Part shown: one piece after another, positions 52,599 to 60,966 of the stretch
Position numbering within the stretch: the first letter of the stretch is position 1
Layout: every line of letters starts with the position of its first letter
From: Deltaproteobacteria bacterium
GTDB lineage: Bacteria; Myxococcota; Kuafuiibacteriia; Kuafuiibacteriales; Kuafuiibacteriaceae
Reading direction: 5' to 3'
Length of the DNA stretch: 64,000 bases
Assembly (NCBI GenBank): GCA_020632995.1
Contig: JACKEN010000001.1
Location: forward strand, 900,001-964,000
Program-made: the position numbers and the translations under genes
The notes under the pieces: model-generated
Databases searched by the model: none
What the model saw: the letters and a program-made list of their open reading frames with translations, nothing else
What the model was told of the DNA's origin: nothing

Positions 52599-54173
52599 CT
52601 AGGGCCGCTGCAAGGCGGCTTGCTCCACCCCGCGGTGGAGGTTCATCACCCAGGCCCGGCTCGCCCGCGCCTCGTCCCAGACCGGGCTGTCGCCCGGCCA
52701 GCGGGGGGCGAAGCTGTGGACGCCCGCCATGCTCATGAGCATCTGGGTGGCCTGGGTGCGCTCCGGCTCCCGGAGGTCGGCGATCGCGGCGGCGTGGCCC
52801 ACCTCGGGCGCCATGAACACCCGGGCGTTGTTGGCCTCGTTCACGGTGATCTGCCCCGCGGACCAGGGATCCCAGGCGCCGTAGATGGCGAGCACGTTGC
52901 GCGCCGACTCCCTGAGGTAGGTGTCCACCTGCTGCATCGACATCGGGTTGAAGCGGGGCCGCTGGCCCAGCCAGGAGGGCCCGGGGGACTGGGCGAGGAG
53001 CGAGAAGTCGACCTGCCGGATGGCGAAGTCGAGGTAGCTCGCGCGGTAGCTCGGGCCGCCCAGCTCCGCCGCCACCTGGTAGCTGTAGGCCTCGAAGGGG
53101 TCGGGGTCGCCGCTCGCCACGAGGAGGCTCGGGTCGGCCTGGGACCACATCGCCACCACGTCGGCCGGCGCCCCCGGCTCGGGGACGGTGTCGCAGAGCT
53201 GGGGGCTCCCGGAGTACTGCCACCTGCCCCACGCGAAGGTGTAGGCGGTGGCGGCCACCGCCGCCGCGACCCCGCTCGGGACGAAGACCCGGTAGGCCGG
53301 TTCGCGCTGGGCGAGCACCTCGGCCACCGCGTCGCGCTGCAAGACCTGTTGCAGCGCGAGATCCTCGAGGCCGCGACGGCAGGCGCCGTCGGCCGGGCCG
53401 ATCTCGTTCATGTGGAGCTCGTAGCGGGCGTCGTCCATGCCGAAGGAGATCGGCGCCACGTAGGGGACGATGCCGGCGAGGTCCTCGGGGTAGTGCCGCT
53501 GGTGGAAGATCGCGGTCATCCCGCCCTTGCTGTGCCCGGTGGCGATCCACGGCCCGCCGTAGATCTGGGAGAGGGCCTGCACCACCCGGTGGGAGTCACC
53601 GGCGGACTGCCAGACCGAGAGGTAGCTCCAGTCCAGCTCCGAGGGGTCGGTGTTGTAGGGCATCGAGCCCTCGAAGTAGCGGTGCTCGAGGACGATCTGG
53701 TTGCCCTGGACGAGCAGGGTGGGCTCGGCCCGGTAGCCGAGCCAGATCTGGGGCCCGCCGAAGAGCCCGTAGCCGGTGGTCGAGAGCACCATCGGGGCGT
53801 CCTCGCTCCAGTGGGTGAGCACCATGCGCTGCTTGAAGGTCCCGGCCGCGGGGTCGTTGTGGTCGATCGGCTGCTCCAGCTTGAGGGCGAAGGTCCGGTG
53901 GCCGGGGACGCCGCCCTCGAGCTCCTCCACCTCGAGCCCGGGGATCGCGAGCAGGCGGTCCTTCAGATCCGGGACGGGTGGGTTGAGGTAGGGCTCGAGC
54001 TGGGCCTCGCACGCCTGGGCCCGGCTCGCCTCGGCCGAGAGGGACGCGTCGCAGGTCTGCAGGTCGACTTGCGCCGCTTCCCTGGCCGCGCGCTCCTCGG
54101 CCACCTCTGCCTTCAGGTCGTTCTTGCAGCCCGCGAGGGCCAGCAGCAGGGTGAGGGGCAGGGCGCGACGCAT
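52599..54173 (-). CDS. S37 family secreted aminopeptidase (PS-10-like), lipoprotein
   Basis: A 524-residue exported peptidase. A lipoprotein signal (LTLLLALAGC) is followed by a coiled coil (residues 20-60). The alpha/beta-hydrolase part shows LEHRYFEGSMPYN, ATGHSKGGMTAIFHQR (nucleophile Ser), YGAWDPWSAGQ (Asp) and GHAAAIADL (His), the S37 triad known from the Streptomyces tripeptidyl aminopeptidase family. It should release short N-terminal peptides outside the cytoplasm, consistent with a predatory or protein-degrading lifestyle. Its stop abuts that of the convergent rhomboid gene without a gap. A perfect GCAAG-N4-CTTGC palindrome is at its last codons. Confidence 0.82.
   Translation of the reverse strand: MRRALPLTLLLALAGCKNDLKAEVAEERAAREAAQVDLQTCDASLSAEASRAQACEAQLEPYLNPPVPDLKDRLLAIPGLEVEELEGGVPGHRTFALKLEQPIDHNDPAAGTFKQRMVLTHWSEDAPMVLSTTGYGLFGGPQIWLGYRAEPTLLVQGNQIVLEHRYFEGSMPYNTDPSELDWSYLSVWQSAGDSHRVVQALSQIYGGPWIATGHSKGGMTAIFHQRHYPEDLAGIVPYVAPISFGMDDARYELHMNEIGPADGACRRGLEDLALQQVLQRDAVAEVLAQREPAYRVFVPSGVAAAVAATAYTFAWGRWQYSGSPQLCDTVPEPGAPADVVAMWSQADPSLLVASGDPDPFEAYSYQVAAELGGPSYRASYLDFAIRQVDFSLLAQSPGPSWLGQRPRFNPMSMQQVDTYLRESARNVLAIYGAWDPWSAGQITVNEANNARVFMAPEVGHAAAIADLREPERTQATQMLMSMAGVHSFAPRWPGDSPVWDEARASRAWVMNLHRGVEQAALQRP
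52610..52623. repeat. GCAAG-gcgg-CTTGC palindrome at the 3' end of the S37 gene
   Basis: Perfect arms within the last codons of the gene (Gln-Ala-Ala-Leu; CAA ... TTG on the coding strand). A GCAGG-tcga-CTTGC variant lies near the 5' end of the same gene (54059-54072). Confidence 0.8.
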
Positions 54174-54275
54174 GGGTCACTTCGAAGCAAGCGAGGTGCC
54201 ACGCCGGTTTGGCTCGAATACGGGTCGCGCGCCGTGCGTTTCCTGCCGCCGTTCGCGCTTCGCCAATCGCGAGCG

Positions 54276-54650
54276 CTACGGATGCAATCCGCCCAGCAGA
54301 TCGCCTCCTTCGGCGAGGTAGGCCTCCACCGAGAACGCCCCGAGCCAGATGCGCAAGCGCTCTTGCGGCTCGAGGCGCCCCACGTGCTCCACCCGGCAGG
54401 TGAGGCCATCGCCGAGCACCAGCTCCGCCCGCGCGCCGGGAGGGACGCACACCTCGGCCGCCTCGCCGAGGTGTCGGGCGAGGACGAAGCGCCGACCCGC
54501 CGCCTCCCAGCGCAGATCGGGATCCGCGAACAGGCCGCCGCTCCCCAGGATCACCGGGCGGGCCTCGGTCACCGAGCAGAAGTCGAGCACGGTGTCGCCC
54601 CACCGGAGCACCGCCTCGAACGCCAGGGGGGGCTTGCTACGCCGTGCCAC
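54276..54650 (-). CDS. orphan domain resembling the N-terminus of GltG/PglI-type motility proteins
   Basis: A 124-residue soluble beta-rich protein. It has VLRWGDTVLDF near the N-terminus, then PVILGSGG, FVLARHLG, VCVPPGARAELVLGDGLTCRVEHVG and a final short helix. The WGDTVLD plus GS-loop pattern is like the N-terminal domain of myxobacterial FHA/AgmX/PglI-type proteins, in which it precedes a transmembrane segment and a TonB-like tail; here nothing follows it. It could be a free regulator or a remnant. The GTG start has no clear ribosome site. It precedes the S37 gene and follows the ChaN-like gene on the same strand. Confidence 0.5.
   Translation of the reverse strand: MARRSKPPLAFEAVLRWGDTVLDFCSVTEARPVILGSGGLFADPDLRWEAAGRRFVLARHLGEAAEVCVPPGARAELVLGDGLTCRVEHVGRLEPQERLRIWLGAFSVEAYLAEGGDLLGGLHP
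54353..54366. repeat. GCAAG-cgct-CTTGC palindrome in the orphan-domain gene
   Basis: Perfect arms; on the coding strand read as CAA GAG CGC TTG (Gln-Glu-Arg-Leu). Confidence 0.8.
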
Positions 54651-54687
54651 GAGGGCACCGACAGCGGCGCGACGCCGCCGGTTCCGA

Positions 54688-56448
54688 TCAGCCGCGCTTC
54701 GGCACGCTCAGCATCCCCACCCGGGCCGCGAGCTCGAAGTACTTCAACAGGGCCGCGCCCTCCTCCTCGAAGGGCTCGAAGTACAGGTCGCGGGCCTCCT
54801 TGTCGCTGAGCACGCCGCGCACGAGGCCGTAGTAGAGCCGCTCGCCGAGCAGGTAGCCGAGGACGTGGGTGACCGCGTTGAAGAGCCCCGGGCTGCCGTG
54901 GAAGACCTGGTTGAGCCAAGGCACCCTCTGGCCCTGCTCCATGCGCTTGTGGGCGAGCGCGTAGCGCGCCACCGTGGCGTCGACCTCGCCCACGAGGGCG
55001 GGGCCGTGGCCAGCGGTGGACGTGGCTCGCGGCTCGGGGTGGGTGCGCAGGGGGGAGGGCGGCGGCGGGGCCCGCTCCGGATCGGGGCCGGCCAGCGCGG
55101 CGAGCTCCTCGAGGTCCACCCCCTTTCGCTTCGGGTTCACGATCTTGCTCCCCATGAACCCGATCGCCTCGTTCAGGACCCGGCAGTAGAACGCGTCCAC
55201 CAGGCCCCGGGGCTCGTCGATGCCCTCCTTCGAGCAGTGGTGCCGGAGGAAGTGCGAGGCCTCCTCGGCGGTGTGGTTCACCGAGAGGGTGGCCAGGTAC
55301 ACCAGCCGGGCCCGCGGGATGTAGTAGCTCTCGCTCGCGAGGATGTGGGCGCGGATGCCGCGGAGCTCCTGCCGGGTGAAGAGGCCGCCCTCGACCAGGC
55401 GCTCGAAGAACGAGAGGTCGGCCGGGCCCACCACCCGCACGTCCGCGAGCGCGGCGCGCGCGGGCAGACGCAGGGCCCGCCCCAGCACCCGGACCGCCTC
55501 GGAGAAGAGGCGGTGGCCGGCCTCCGGCTCGACCCCGTGGGGGCCCTCTACGTCGCCGTCGTAGACCTGGTCGAGCCACGTCAGGAAGGACTGCTGGCAC
55601 ACCACCGGGGACGCGGTCAGCAAGGCGTACGCGCCGTCGGGAAGGGCGACCGCGTCGTGCTCGTCCACCACCCCGGCCGCCGCCTGCTCGAACCAGATCT
55701 GATCCGGGTTCTGGTGCACCCGCAGGACGGAGCCCGGGGCGGGCTGCCAACCCAGCTTGCGCTTCTTCGCGGCCCGCTGGAGCGCGCGGGGGAGGTGGGC
55801 GGGGGCGAGGTGCATGTCCCCCATCAGGCAGAACACGCGGGCGTTGGGGTGGGCGGCGAGCAGCTCGACGATGCGCTCGGCCGCGAACTCGTCGCGGGCC
55901 CCCAGGCCGTGGCCGGGCTCCGGGAGGTCGACGCCCATCACCCGCCAGCCCCGGGTGCGGGCGAGCCGAAAGATCGGCTCGAAGTCGGTCGGGGACCCGA
56001 AGGGCCAGCGCTCGCGCCACTTCACCCGGCGCTCGAAGGTCGCCTCGTGGATGCGCCCGGCGAGGAAGCGCTCCACGTCGGCCTGACGGTCGGCGGGGAG
56101 CATCTCGAGCGCCACCACCACGTCCACGTCGCGGACCGGCTGGCGGCGCAGGAGCCGGAAGAAGGCGCGCTGGGACTGCCGCAGGGTGTGGTAGTCGCCC
56201 ACGAGCACCACCTGGGCCTCCTGGGTCGCGCGGATCAGGGCCTCGAAGGGGGCCGGACCCGCCGCGGTGCGGACGGTACGGCGGTAGGTGCGCTCGTACC
56301 GACGGAAGGCCTCGGTGTAGCCCTCCACCGCGGCGTTGATCCGCCGGTGGTTGGCCTCGAAGAGGGCACGCTGGAGGGCCAGCGCGCTGGCCTGGAAGCG
56401 GGAAGGCGACGCGACCACGCGGACGTCCCCTCGAAGGGACGCCTGCAT
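54688..56448 (-). CDS. ChaN/TIKI-superfamily protein
   Basis: A 586-residue protein. Residues about 70-270 form a ChaN-like domain: VVLVGDYHTLRQSQRAFFRLL (the G-[ED]-x-H metal/haem site), VVVALEMLPADRQADVERFLAG, and CLMGDMHLAPAHL with a second conserved His. The C-terminal 300 residues are helical and unassigned, which makes it about twice the length of E. coli ChaN. No signal peptide is visible at the chosen ATG, so it may be cytoplasmic, unlike ChaN lipoproteins. Family members bind haem or act as metalloproteases; this one's activity is unknown. It lies downstream of rpsT on the same strand beyond a nested hairpin. Confidence 0.7.
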   Translation of the reverse strand: MQASLRGDVRVVASPSRFQASALALQRALFEANHRRINAAVEGYTEAFRRYERTYRRTVRTAAGPAPFEALIRATQEAQVVLVGDYHTLRQSQRAFFRLLRRQPVRDVDVVVALEMLPADRQADVERFLAGRIHEATFERRVKWRERWPFGSPTDFEPIFRLARTRGWRVMGVDLPEPGHGLGARDEFAAERIVELLAAHPNARVFCLMGDMHLAPAHLPRALQRAAKKRKLGWQPAPGSVLRVHQNPDQIWFEQAAAGVVDEHDAVALPDGAYALLTASPVVCQQSFLTWLDQVYDGDVEGPHGVEPEAGHRLFSEAVRVLGRALRLPARAALADVRVVGPADLSFFERLVEGGLFTRQELRGIRAHILASESYYIPRARLVYLATLSVNHTAEEASHFLRHHCSKEGIDEPRGLVDAFYCRVLNEAIGFMGSKIVNPKRKGVDLEELAALAGPDPERAPPPPSPLRTHPEPRATSTAGHGPALVGEVDATVARYALAHKRMEQGQRVPWLNQVFHGSPGLFNAVTHVLGYLLGERLYYGLVRGVLSDKEARDLYFEPFEEEGAALLKYFELAARVGMLSVPKRG

Positions 56449-56479
56449 GTACCGCGTGTGGGGCCGACGCGCCAGGACC

Positions 56480-56519
56480 GCAGGCGAAGCGCGCAGCCGG
56501 GTAGGACGGCTCCGCCTGC
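56480..56519 (-). terminator. nested hairpin between rpsT and the ChaN-like gene
   Basis: Outer arms GCAGGCG (56480-56486) and CGCCTGC (56513-56519) enclose inner arms AGCCG (56495-56499) and CGGCT (56507-56511). It lies 23 bases after the rpsT stop. No T-tract; probably an RNA structure that separates the two transcripts. Confidence 0.45.
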
Positions 56520-56541
56520 AGGGCGTGGGGCGAAGGAGAGG

Positions 56542-56790
56542 CTACTGAGCCTTCATCAGCCGCGAGACGGTGCGGCTGGCGTTGCCGGCGGGCAGCACGT
56601 TCTTGGACGCGGCCATGTAGACCTGCGTCACGGCGGCCTTCACCAGCTCGTCGCGGTTCTCTGCCTTGTTGGTAACGGCCTCGCGGGCGAGGCGGATGGC
56701 GCGACGCACGCGGGCGCGGATGCTCCGGTTGCGGGCATTGCGCTCTTGGTTCTGGCGGTTGCGCTTCTCGGCGGAACGATGATTGGCCAC
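56542..56790 (-). CDS. rpsT: 30S ribosomal protein S20
   Basis: An 82-residue basic protein with the S20 pattern: ANHRSAEKRNRQNQERNARNRSIRARVR, a central helix (AENRDELVKAAVTQVYMAASK) and the C-terminal NASRTVSRLMKAQ. It binds 16S rRNA at the base of the small subunit. The GTG start has GAGGGAG 7 bases upstream. It is divergent from murJ and has its own promoter with a perfect -35 box. Confidence 0.95.
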   Translation of the reverse strand: MANHRSAEKRNRQNQERNARNRSIRARVRRAIRLAREAVTNKAENRDELVKAAVTQVYMAASKNVLPAGNASRTVSRLMKAQ

Positions 56791-56819
56791 TTCGATACTC
56801 CCTCGATAAGAAGGCGGCT

Positions 56820-56848
56820 TGGGTATATGTGGGCGCCAGGCTTGTCAA
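56820..56848 (-). promoter_or_regulatory. rpsT promoter
   Basis: On the minus strand TTGACA (56848-56843) is a perfect -35. The -10 is either TATACC at 15 bases or TACCCA at 17 bases, and the leader to the rpsT start is about 25-30 bases. The element overlaps the possible upstream starts of murJ, supporting the murJ ATG at 56892. Confidence 0.6.
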
Positions 56849-56891
56849 GCACATGAACCAGCCAGATCCAAGCGGCGGTGAAGGCCGCACC

Positions 56892-58484
56892 ATGGCCCGC
56901 CGGGCCGGGGTGGTGGCGGCCTTCACCCTCGGCAGCCGCGTCCTGGGGTTTGCCCGAGATGCAGTGCTCGGCCACGTGTTCGGGGCGGGCGAGGCGCAGG
57001 ACGCCTTCGTGGCCGCCCAGACCATCCCCAACGTCCTGAGGCGCCTGGTGGGTGAGGGCTCCCTCATGATCGCCTTCGTCCCGATCCTGGCCGAGGAGAA
57101 GGCGCGGGGCGGGCCGGAGGCGATGCGCCGCTACACCCGGGCGGTGCTCGGGCTCCTGATCCCGCTCCTCTTCGTGATGTGCGCGCTCGGGATGGCCTTC
57201 CCGGAGGCGCTGGTGGAGGCCTTCGCGGCCGGGTTCACCGGGGAGCGCCGCACCCTCGCGGTGGACCTGACCCGGGTGATGATGCCGTACCTCTTCTTCA
57301 TCTCCCTCACCGCCCTGGCCTCGGGGGCCCTGAACGTCCAGGGGCGCTTCGCTGCCCCCGCCGCGGCCCCGATCCTGCTCAACGTCGCGATCATCCTCGG
57401 GGCGGTGGTGGCCCGGTCCTGGTTCCGGGTCCCGATCGAGGCGGTGGCGTGGGGGCTGGTGTTGGGCGGGGTGCTCCAGCTGGCCCTCCAGGTGCCCTAC
57501 TTGAAGCGGGAGGGCCTCCTGGTCGCCCCGAGCTGGGAGCCGAGGCACCCCGCGGTGGGCCTGCTCGCCCGCCGGATGCTCCCGGCCCTGTTCGGGGTGG
57601 CGGTCTACCAGCTCAACATGATCGTGATCCGGCAGATCGCGTCGTTCCTGCCCGAGGGCCAGCTGTCCTGCTACTTCTGGGCGACCCGCCTGCAGGAGTT
57701 CGCGCTCGGGGTGTTCGCGGTCAGCATCTCGATCGCCGCCCTCCCCACCATGTCCGAGCACGCCGCTCGGGGGGATCGCGCGGCGGTGCTCGCCACCTTC
57801 CGCCGGGCGCTGCGAGCCACCAACTTCATCACCGTCCCCGCCATGGTGGCCCTCATCGTGCTCGCCGAGCCGATCGTGGGGGTCCTGTTCCGGCACGGGA
57901 ACTTCACCCCCGAGGACGGCGCCCTCACCGCCGCCCTCGTCCAGATCCTCGGCGCCGCCCTGGTCCCCATCGGGGCGGTGCGGGTGCTGGTGCCCACCTA
58001 CTACGCGGTGGGCGACACCCGGACCCCGGTCTGGGCCGCCACCGGCTCCCTCGTGACCACCGCGCTCGCGGGCTGGCTCCTCGGCGACGCCCTCCAGATC
58101 CACGGCCTCACCCTCGCCACCATGCTGGCCGCCGCGGTCCAGGGGGTGATCCTGGCCGTCCTCCTGCGGCGCCGGCTCCGGGCCGCGCTCTCGGGCGCGC
58201 CCGGTGCCCCGGTCCCCGCCCGGGCCCCGACCACGCCGGCGATGACGGTGGTGCAGCACGGCCTGCGCTGCGTTGTCGCGGTGCTCCCCGGCGCCCTCCT
58301 GGCGTGGTTCCTGGCCGGCCGGTGGACCTGGTTCGAGGGCCGCAACCTCCTCGGCGCGGTGGTCCTCGGTGGTCTGTTGGTGGTGGTGGGCGGCGGCTAC
58401 GTCGCCCTCGCGAAGCTGCTCCGGGTGGGTGAGGTGGATCTGCTCTGGGGCATGATCCGGCGCCGGCTCCCCGGTCGACGCTGA
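56892..58484 (+). CDS. murJ: MurJ lipid II flippase
   Basis: A 530-residue polytopic protein of the MVF family that moves lipid II across the inner membrane for peptidoglycan synthesis. It has about 14 hydrophobic segments; family motifs are GSRVLGFARDAVLGHVFGAG, AFVAAQTIPNVLRRLVGEGSLMIAFVPI, ALASGALNVQGRFAAPAAAPILLN and QLNMIVIRQIASFLPEGQLSCYFWATRLQEF. The ATG is chosen for the GAAGG 7 bases upstream; one at 56853 lacks a ribosome site and overlaps the rpsT promoter. The rpsT-murJ divergent pair is common in deltaproteobacterial lineages. Nothing is missing. Confidence 0.92.
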   Translation: MARRAGVVAAFTLGSRVLGFARDAVLGHVFGAGEAQDAFVAAQTIPNVLRRLVGEGSLMIAFVPILAEEKARGGPEAMRRYTRAVLGLLIPLLFVMCALGMAFPEALVEAFAAGFTGERRTLAVDLTRVMMPYLFFISLTALASGALNVQGRFAAPAAAPILLNVAIILGAVVARSWFRVPIEAVAWGLVLGGVLQLALQVPYLKREGLLVAPSWEPRHPAVGLLARRMLPALFGVAVYQLNMIVIRQIASFLPEGQLSCYFWATRLQEFALGVFAVSISIAALPTMSEHAARGDRAAVLATFRRALRATNFITVPAMVALIVLAEPIVGVLFRHGNFTPEDGALTAALVQILGAALVPIGAVRVLVPTYYAVGDTRTPVWAATGSLVTTALAGWLLGDALQIHGLTLATMLAAAVQGVILAVLLRRRLRAALSGAPGAPVPARAPTTPAMTVVQHGLRCVVAVLPGALLAWFLAGRWTWFEGRNLLGAVVLGGLLVVVGGGYVALAKLLRVGEVDLLWGMIRRRLPGRR

Positions 58485-59044
58485 GGTCGGGGATCGAGAT
58501 CCACGCCGCGTCCGGACGCGGCCGAGGCCGGTTGTGGGCGGCTCCACATCCCTGTGAAGAACGTGTGGGGAACTCTGGGTGTGGCCGGCCCAAGTCCCCC
58601 TGGCCTCGCGTCCTTTCAGGGTCCTGCTCAATTCGTGTGCACCGATTTGTACCGGCCGGTCGGGCGTCCTCGCTGCCGCCCCGGGTCGCGTTGTTGCTCA
58701 ATGGGTTGCGCCGTCCTGCGGGCGGAGGTCATTGGGAGAGAGGGCTCTTCGGCCGTGGAGCGGATGAAGGTGTTGGGGCGCAATGCCATGCGGGTCACGT
58801 GGCCGGCATGGCGTTGTGTCCCAAGCACTTGCGAGGTTCGCGGCGGGATCAGGCTGGCGTTCTGGTGGGATCCGGCGGGTACGGGTTGACCCTGGTGTGT
58901 TGGCGGGGAAACACCATGGATCGTCCTGGTCCGGGTGAGGCGGGGATCACATCCTGCGCTCGGAGTCCGACCGGATCCGGGTCAAGGAGTTTCTGGCGCC
59001 TTTTTTCGTGAGCGAGAGCGGCCCCGCCCCTCGGCGCGCAGATG
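58485..59044. other. 560-base non-coding region with a long imperfect palindrome
   Basis: No reading frame here has the strong third-position GC bias of its neighbours. The stretch is less GC-rich and contains a long inverted repeat (58770-58828), a small stem GGTGT/ACACC (58893-58915) and a run of six T at 59001-59006 after GGCGCC. It may encode a structured RNA or be the relic of a mobile repeat. Confidence 0.5.
58770..58828 (+). repeat. 59-base imperfect palindrome centred on CACGTG
   Basis: Pairing outward from 58798/58799 gives 26 consecutive positions with a single mismatch (58792/58805). Four positions are G-T pairs that would be G-U pairs in plus-strand RNA but A-C mismatches in minus-strand RNA. 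One bulged base at 58825 extends the stem by three more pairs. No second copy is seen in the window. Confidence 0.65.
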
Positions 59045-59050
59045 TATCGT
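59045..59050 (+). promoter_or_regulatory. -10-like TATCGT box for mazG
   Basis: TATCGT lies 7 bases before the mazG ATG, the same sequence and distance as for gltI. No recognisable -35 or Shine-Dalgarno is present. Confidence 0.35.
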
Positions 59051-59057
59051 CCCGCGC

Positions 59058-59924
59058 ATGACCGAGCGCCCCCGCCCCTGGAGCGACGACCACCACCGCC
59101 TCACCCGCCCCGACGAGGCCGAGCGAGCCCACTTTGGTGACGCGTTCGAGCGGCTGGTCGGGATCATGGCTCGGCTGCGGGGCGAGGACGGCTGCCCGTG
59201 GGACCGCGCCCAGGACCTGGCCTCGCTCAAGCCGTACCTCGTCGAGGAGGCGTACGAGGTGCTCGACGCGATCGACGCGGGCGATCCGCGCGCCCACGAG
59301 GAGGAGCTGGGAGACCTCTTGCTCCAGGTGGTCTTCCAGGCCGAGATCCGGCGGCAGGAGGGGGCCTTCGACGCCGCCCACGTCTGCCACGCCATCGCCG
59401 ACAAGCTGGTGCGGCGGCACCCCCATGTGTTCGCGGATGGCACCGCGGACACCCCCGAGGCGGTGACCGCGACCTGGGCCGAGATCAAGGCCCAGGAGAA
59501 GCGGGACAAGGGGGGCGACACCTCGGCCCTCGCCGGGGTGCCGCGGGCGCTGCCGGCGCTCCTGCGCGCCCAGCGGGTGGGTGAGAAGGCGGCCCGGGTC
59601 GGCTTCGACTGGCCGGACGTGGCAGGGCCCCTCGGCAAGGTGGCGGAGGAGGTCGGGGAGCTGGCCGAGGCGATCGAGGCCGGGGACCCCGCGGCGATCG
59701 GCCACGAGCTCGGTGACGCCCTGTTCTCGCTCGTGAACGTGGCGCGCTTCGTGGGCGTGGGGGCGGAGGAGGCCCTCCAGCACGCGGTGGAGCGGTTCTC
59801 CCGGCGCTTTCGCGCGGTCGAGGCGGGGGCGGCGGGCGAGGGGCGGGCGCTGTCGGACCTGACCCTGGCCGAGATGGATCGCTACTGGGAGGAGGCGAAG
59901 GCGCGGGAGGGCCAGGGCGGCTAG
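59058..59924 (+). CDS. mazG: MazG nucleoside triphosphate pyrophosphohydrolase
   Basis: A 288-residue all-alpha NTP pyrophosphatase that hydrolyses NTPs and dNTPs to the monophosphates (house-cleaning, and ppGpp modulation in E. coli). It has two MazG repeats. The first has CPWDRAQDLASLKPYLVEEAYEVLDAI and EEELGDLLLQVVFQAEI, giving the EExxE ... ExxD metal site; then RRHPHVF and WAEIKAQEK. The second has KVAEEVGELAEAIE and HELGDALFSLVNVARF. Full-length for the family. The start is at the ATG after a TATCGT box. Its stop shares CTAG with the convergent lipoprotein gene. Confidence 0.93.
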   Translation: MTERPRPWSDDHHRLTRPDEAERAHFGDAFERLVGIMARLRGEDGCPWDRAQDLASLKPYLVEEAYEVLDAIDAGDPRAHEEELGDLLLQVVFQAEIRRQEGAFDAAHVCHAIADKLVRRHPHVFADGTADTPEAVTATWAEIKAQEKRDKGGDTSALAGVPRALPALLRAQRVGEKAARVGFDWPDVAGPLGKVAEEVGELAEAIEAGDPAAIGHELGDALFSLVNVARFVGVGAEEALQHAVERFSRRFRAVEAGAAGEGRALSDLTLAEMDRYWEEAKAREGQGG

Positions 59925-60727
59925 GGCAGCAGCTCGTAGACCTCGATCCAGTCGGCGGCGAAGGTCGCGTCGTAGCTCCGGAAGCCGACGGAGCCGCTCG
60001 GCAGGGTGCTCGACGCCCCGGTGACCCGGACCCCGTCGATCTCGCACGTGAAGCCGTCCTGCTCCACCGTGAACAGGAGCAGGAGCCAGGCGCCGGCGGT
60101 GATGTTGGCGGGGGCCTCGCCCAAGGTGGTGCGGCGGGTCCCCTGGTGCTCGGCGAGCACCACCTGCCTGCGGCGCAGATCCACCCCACAGGTGATGTAG
60201 CGGCTCGGGGTCACCTGGTTCACCCGCGCGATGACCCCCGCGTGTCCGCTGCGGGCGTCGTTCGAGGTGCCGACCGCGTCGATCCGGATCCGGCTGCGGA
60301 CCAGGTAGTCGAACCAGCCGGGGCGGGGGCCGATCCAGCCCTCGCGCTCGAAGGGCTCGATCGTGTCCACCGCGAGCAGGCTGTCTTGCGGTTCGATCGC
60401 CATGGAGACGGAGCTGAAGATCCAGTCGCCCATCGCGTCGAACTCGTCCCTGAGGAGCACCGGGTTGGCGCGGGTCGGGCTGGGGTCCTGGTCGTCCGGC
60501 AGGCCGTCCATGTCCTGGTCGGGGGCCGGCCCCGCGTCGGGCTCGTCGGGGGCGCCGGTGTCGACCGCCCCCGCGTCGAGGTCGAAGCCCGCGTCGAGCT
60601 CGCCGGCGTCGACCGCCGGCGCGCCGTCCCGCGGCTTGAGGCCACCGTCCGGCGCGCCGCCGGGGGCGCAGGCCGTGGGGACGAGGGCGACAAGGAGCGC
60701 CATTTTGAACCAAGGATGTCGGGGCAC
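59921..60727 (-). CDS. lipoprotein with Ca-binding repeat and a LamG/ConA-like domain
   Basis: About 268 residues. From a GTG at 60727 it reads MPRHPWFKMALLVALVPTAC, a usable lipoprotein signal with a basic n-region; the ATG at 60703 would leave no positive charge. An Asp/Ala/Pro linker with three DAG repeats follows, then DQDMDGLPDDQDPSP, a thrombospondin-type calcium-binding repeat. Residues about 95-268 are beta-rich (SVSMAIEPQDSLLAV, SRIRIDAVGT, GAWLLLLFTVEQDGFTCEIDGVRV, GSVGFRSYDATFAADWIEVYEL), the pattern of a laminin-G/concanavalin-like jelly roll. Ligand unknown. A minus-strand TATCCT at 60749-60754 may be its -10. Confidence 0.6.
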   Translation of the reverse strand: MPRHPWFKMALLVALVPTACAPGGAPDGGLKPRDGAPAVDAGELDAGFDLDAGAVDTGAPDEPDAGPAPDQDMDGLPDDQDPSPTRANPVLLRDEFDAMGDWIFSSVSMAIEPQDSLLAVDTIEPFEREGWIGPRPGWFDYLVRSRIRIDAVGTSNDARSGHAGVIARVNQVTPSRYITCGVDLRRRQVVLAEHQGTRRTTLGEAPANITAGAWLLLLFTVEQDGFTCEIDGVRVTGASSTLPSGSVGFRSYDATFAADWIEVYELLP

Positions 60728-60786
60728 GGGCGTGGTCGTCCGGGGTCCAGGATAGCCCGGGCCAGGGGTCGACGCGAAGGCGCCTC

Positions 60787-60867
60787 GGGCGCCCCTCAAA
60801 AAACCGCCAAAGGGGCCTCGACAAGACACCATCTTCGCCTTCAATCTCCCGACCCTTCGGGGCGCCC
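60787..60867. repeat. 9-bp inverted repeat, 63 bases apart, in a divergent intergenic region
   Basis: GGGCGCCCC (60787-60795) and GGGGCGCCC (60859-60867) are exact inverted copies. The region between contains a run of six A and a smaller GCCCCT/AGGGGC stem. It lies between divergent genes and could hold looped operator sites. Confidence 0.4.
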
Positions 60868-60966
60868 AAGGCGGATCGAGCTCAAGGCCGCGCATGTCGT
60901 GTGGTTCTACGCTCGGAGGATGGTTCGCCTGCCCAGGGCCCCCAGTGGGAGTCTGCGGAGCGACGC

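Noticed and set aside
58540..58585. DnaA-box-like TGTGGGGAA and TGTGAAGAA sequences suggesting a replication origin
   Set aside because: They deviate from TTATCCACA at key positions, only two occur, and no dnaA, dnaN, gidA or rpmH lies nearby.
58554..58889. A 111-codon open frame in the murJ-mazG spacer
   Set aside because: Its codon use lacks the genome's third-position GC bias, there is no ribosome site or domain, and it runs through the long palindrome.
58981..59006. Rho-independent terminator ending in six T residues
   Set aside because: Only GGCGCC or a 4-bp AAGG/CCTT stem precedes the T run, too weak for a terminator.
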